A stretch of DNA of 64,000 nt, taken from assembly GCA_037178625.1 (NCBI GenBank), contig CM074144.1:1302001-1366000 (forward strand), in the 5' to 3' direction. The position numbers were made by a program, and so were the translations under genes. The notes under the pieces are model-generated. The model ran no database searches, had not been told where the DNA came from, and saw nothing but the letters and a program-made list of their open reading frames with translations. This stretch comes from Skeletonema tropicum. Taxonomy: Eukaryota > Bacillariophyta > Thalassiosirophyceae > Thalassiosirales > Thalassiosiraceae. Positions 63,188 through 64,000 of the stretch are shown here, piece by piece (the first letter of the stretch is position 1; each line of letters opens with the position of its first letter).

Positions 63188-64000
63188 GGAGTAGGAAGCC
63201 AGCTCGAAATTTCGATTCGCATTGGCGTGCGTTGGCGTTGGCGTTGTGTGTATGTATGTGGCATTTTGCAAGCTTTACATGCTTAACAGCTACATCAACT
63301 GTGCTGTATGTGTGGCATTTTGAAAGGCCTAAGTATTCCTATTGTACAATGAATATTCAATCCGTACGGTACACAACATAATGTATCTAATGGCATTTTT
63401 GGCTCTGATTCGGAGAATGCAAAAAAGAAGCGGCACCAAAACAACGATTAAAAAATAAGTGGCACTCAAAGGCAACGGCAGCCAAATCCAGCCCCCCGTA
63501 CGTAGACATACTAATTCCTAAGGCCTATGGCCAACGTTTTCAGATTCAGAAAATACATTCTAGAGACACCCATACTTAGCATAATATGATCACGCCGGCC
63601 ATCGACGTCGAGACCATCGCCACCACTCATTTCTCTTTCATTCAAGTTCAAGGGTAAGTGCAAGTGCTTCATCTACGGACATGATCTCTGTGGACGATCT
63701 GGAAATCGGATTTTTGCACGTCGGCAAAAAATTGCGTCGGCCGTCGTCCGTCGTCAGATCAGCATCAGCGCTGGCTGTGCCGCGTCGCCGTCAGTGCTGT
63801 GCCTGTGCTGGCAGCGCCTTCAGCTTCAGAGCATCATCATATCAGCAGCAGCAGCAGCAGCAGAGCAGCAGTCATCAACCCACCACAGCCACACAGCCAC
63901 AGGAGACGGCAGCCGATCAGCTGCTACACCATCCCGTTACCTACCCTAACCCCGAGAGAGAGAGCCAGGCAGAGGCAAAAAAAATATTGGCGCGCTCAAC
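63188..64000. other. Right flank; no supported gene
   Basis: Contains GGCATTTTG repeats near 63260/63312 and a (CAG)n run at ~63845-63872. No credible ORF or RNA gene; possibly promoter DNA of a gene beyond the window. Confidence 0.5.

Overview
The window looks like nuclear DNA of a centric diatom (Thalassiosirales-like). The reasons are short spliceosomal GT-AG introns, a probable axonemal dynein-assembly factor (centric diatoms make flagellated sperm), a secreted Ser-Lys-Pro-Ser repeat protein family, a diatom-type small-protein family with a WYT-x-x-EYK motif, and a heavy load of nested transposons. No species is assigned.

Layout. 1-11.1 kb is ordinary gene space: the 3' part of an acidic low-complexity protein, an F-box-like/Cys-rich protein, a two-exon HEAT-repeat protein (DNAAF5-like), and an amino-acid/auxin-permease family transporter preceded by a small inverted-repeat-bounded segment. 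12.8-21.6 kb is a nest of DNA transposons. A frameshifted transposon gene lies inside arrays of a ~122-bp repeat. One repeat unit has been split by a complete Mutator-like element (MULE-1, 14799-20349) with identical 88-bp terminal inverted repeats. A MITE-like element sits beside it. MULE-1 carries a spliced FAR1/MULE transposase and, convergently, an accessory gene whose C-terminus looks like a 2-oxoglutarate/Fe(II) dioxygenase-type double-stranded beta-helix.

22.3-36.6 kb is a segmental tandem array (unit ~4.87 kb; two full copies plus a partial third). Each copy carries a secreted SKPS-repeat gene: copy 1 has lost its signal peptide, copy 2 has a 1-bp frameshift, copy 3 is intact. 36.8-38.3 kb is a degenerate pogo/DDE element. 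39.1-40.3 kb holds a pair of 455-bp direct repeats.

40.4-53.9 kb is a second MULE-like element (MULE-2, identical-length 90-bp inverted repeats) with the same convergent plan: a Zn2Cys6 accessory gene on + and a decayed MULE transposase on -. A Ty3/gypsy LTR retrotransposon (44744-53799, TSD GGCTG) is inserted in it. A second copy of the same family (54055-63182, TSD GAGTA) lies just outside. Each retrotransposon is itself interrupted by a copy of one ~2.65-2.74-kb Helitron-like element carrying a Pif1-helicase fragment. The two copies are in opposite orientation, both sit at an A^T site, share one terminus exactly and differ at the other. Empty sites for both are present in the window.

The most interesting system is the repeated pairing of a MULE transposase with a convergently transcribed accessory gene containing an H-x-D...H signature and, in MULE-2, a Zn2Cys6 DNA-binding cluster. 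This is reminiscent of the TET/JBP-transposon partnership known from fungi. The Helitron-like pair is also unusually informative.
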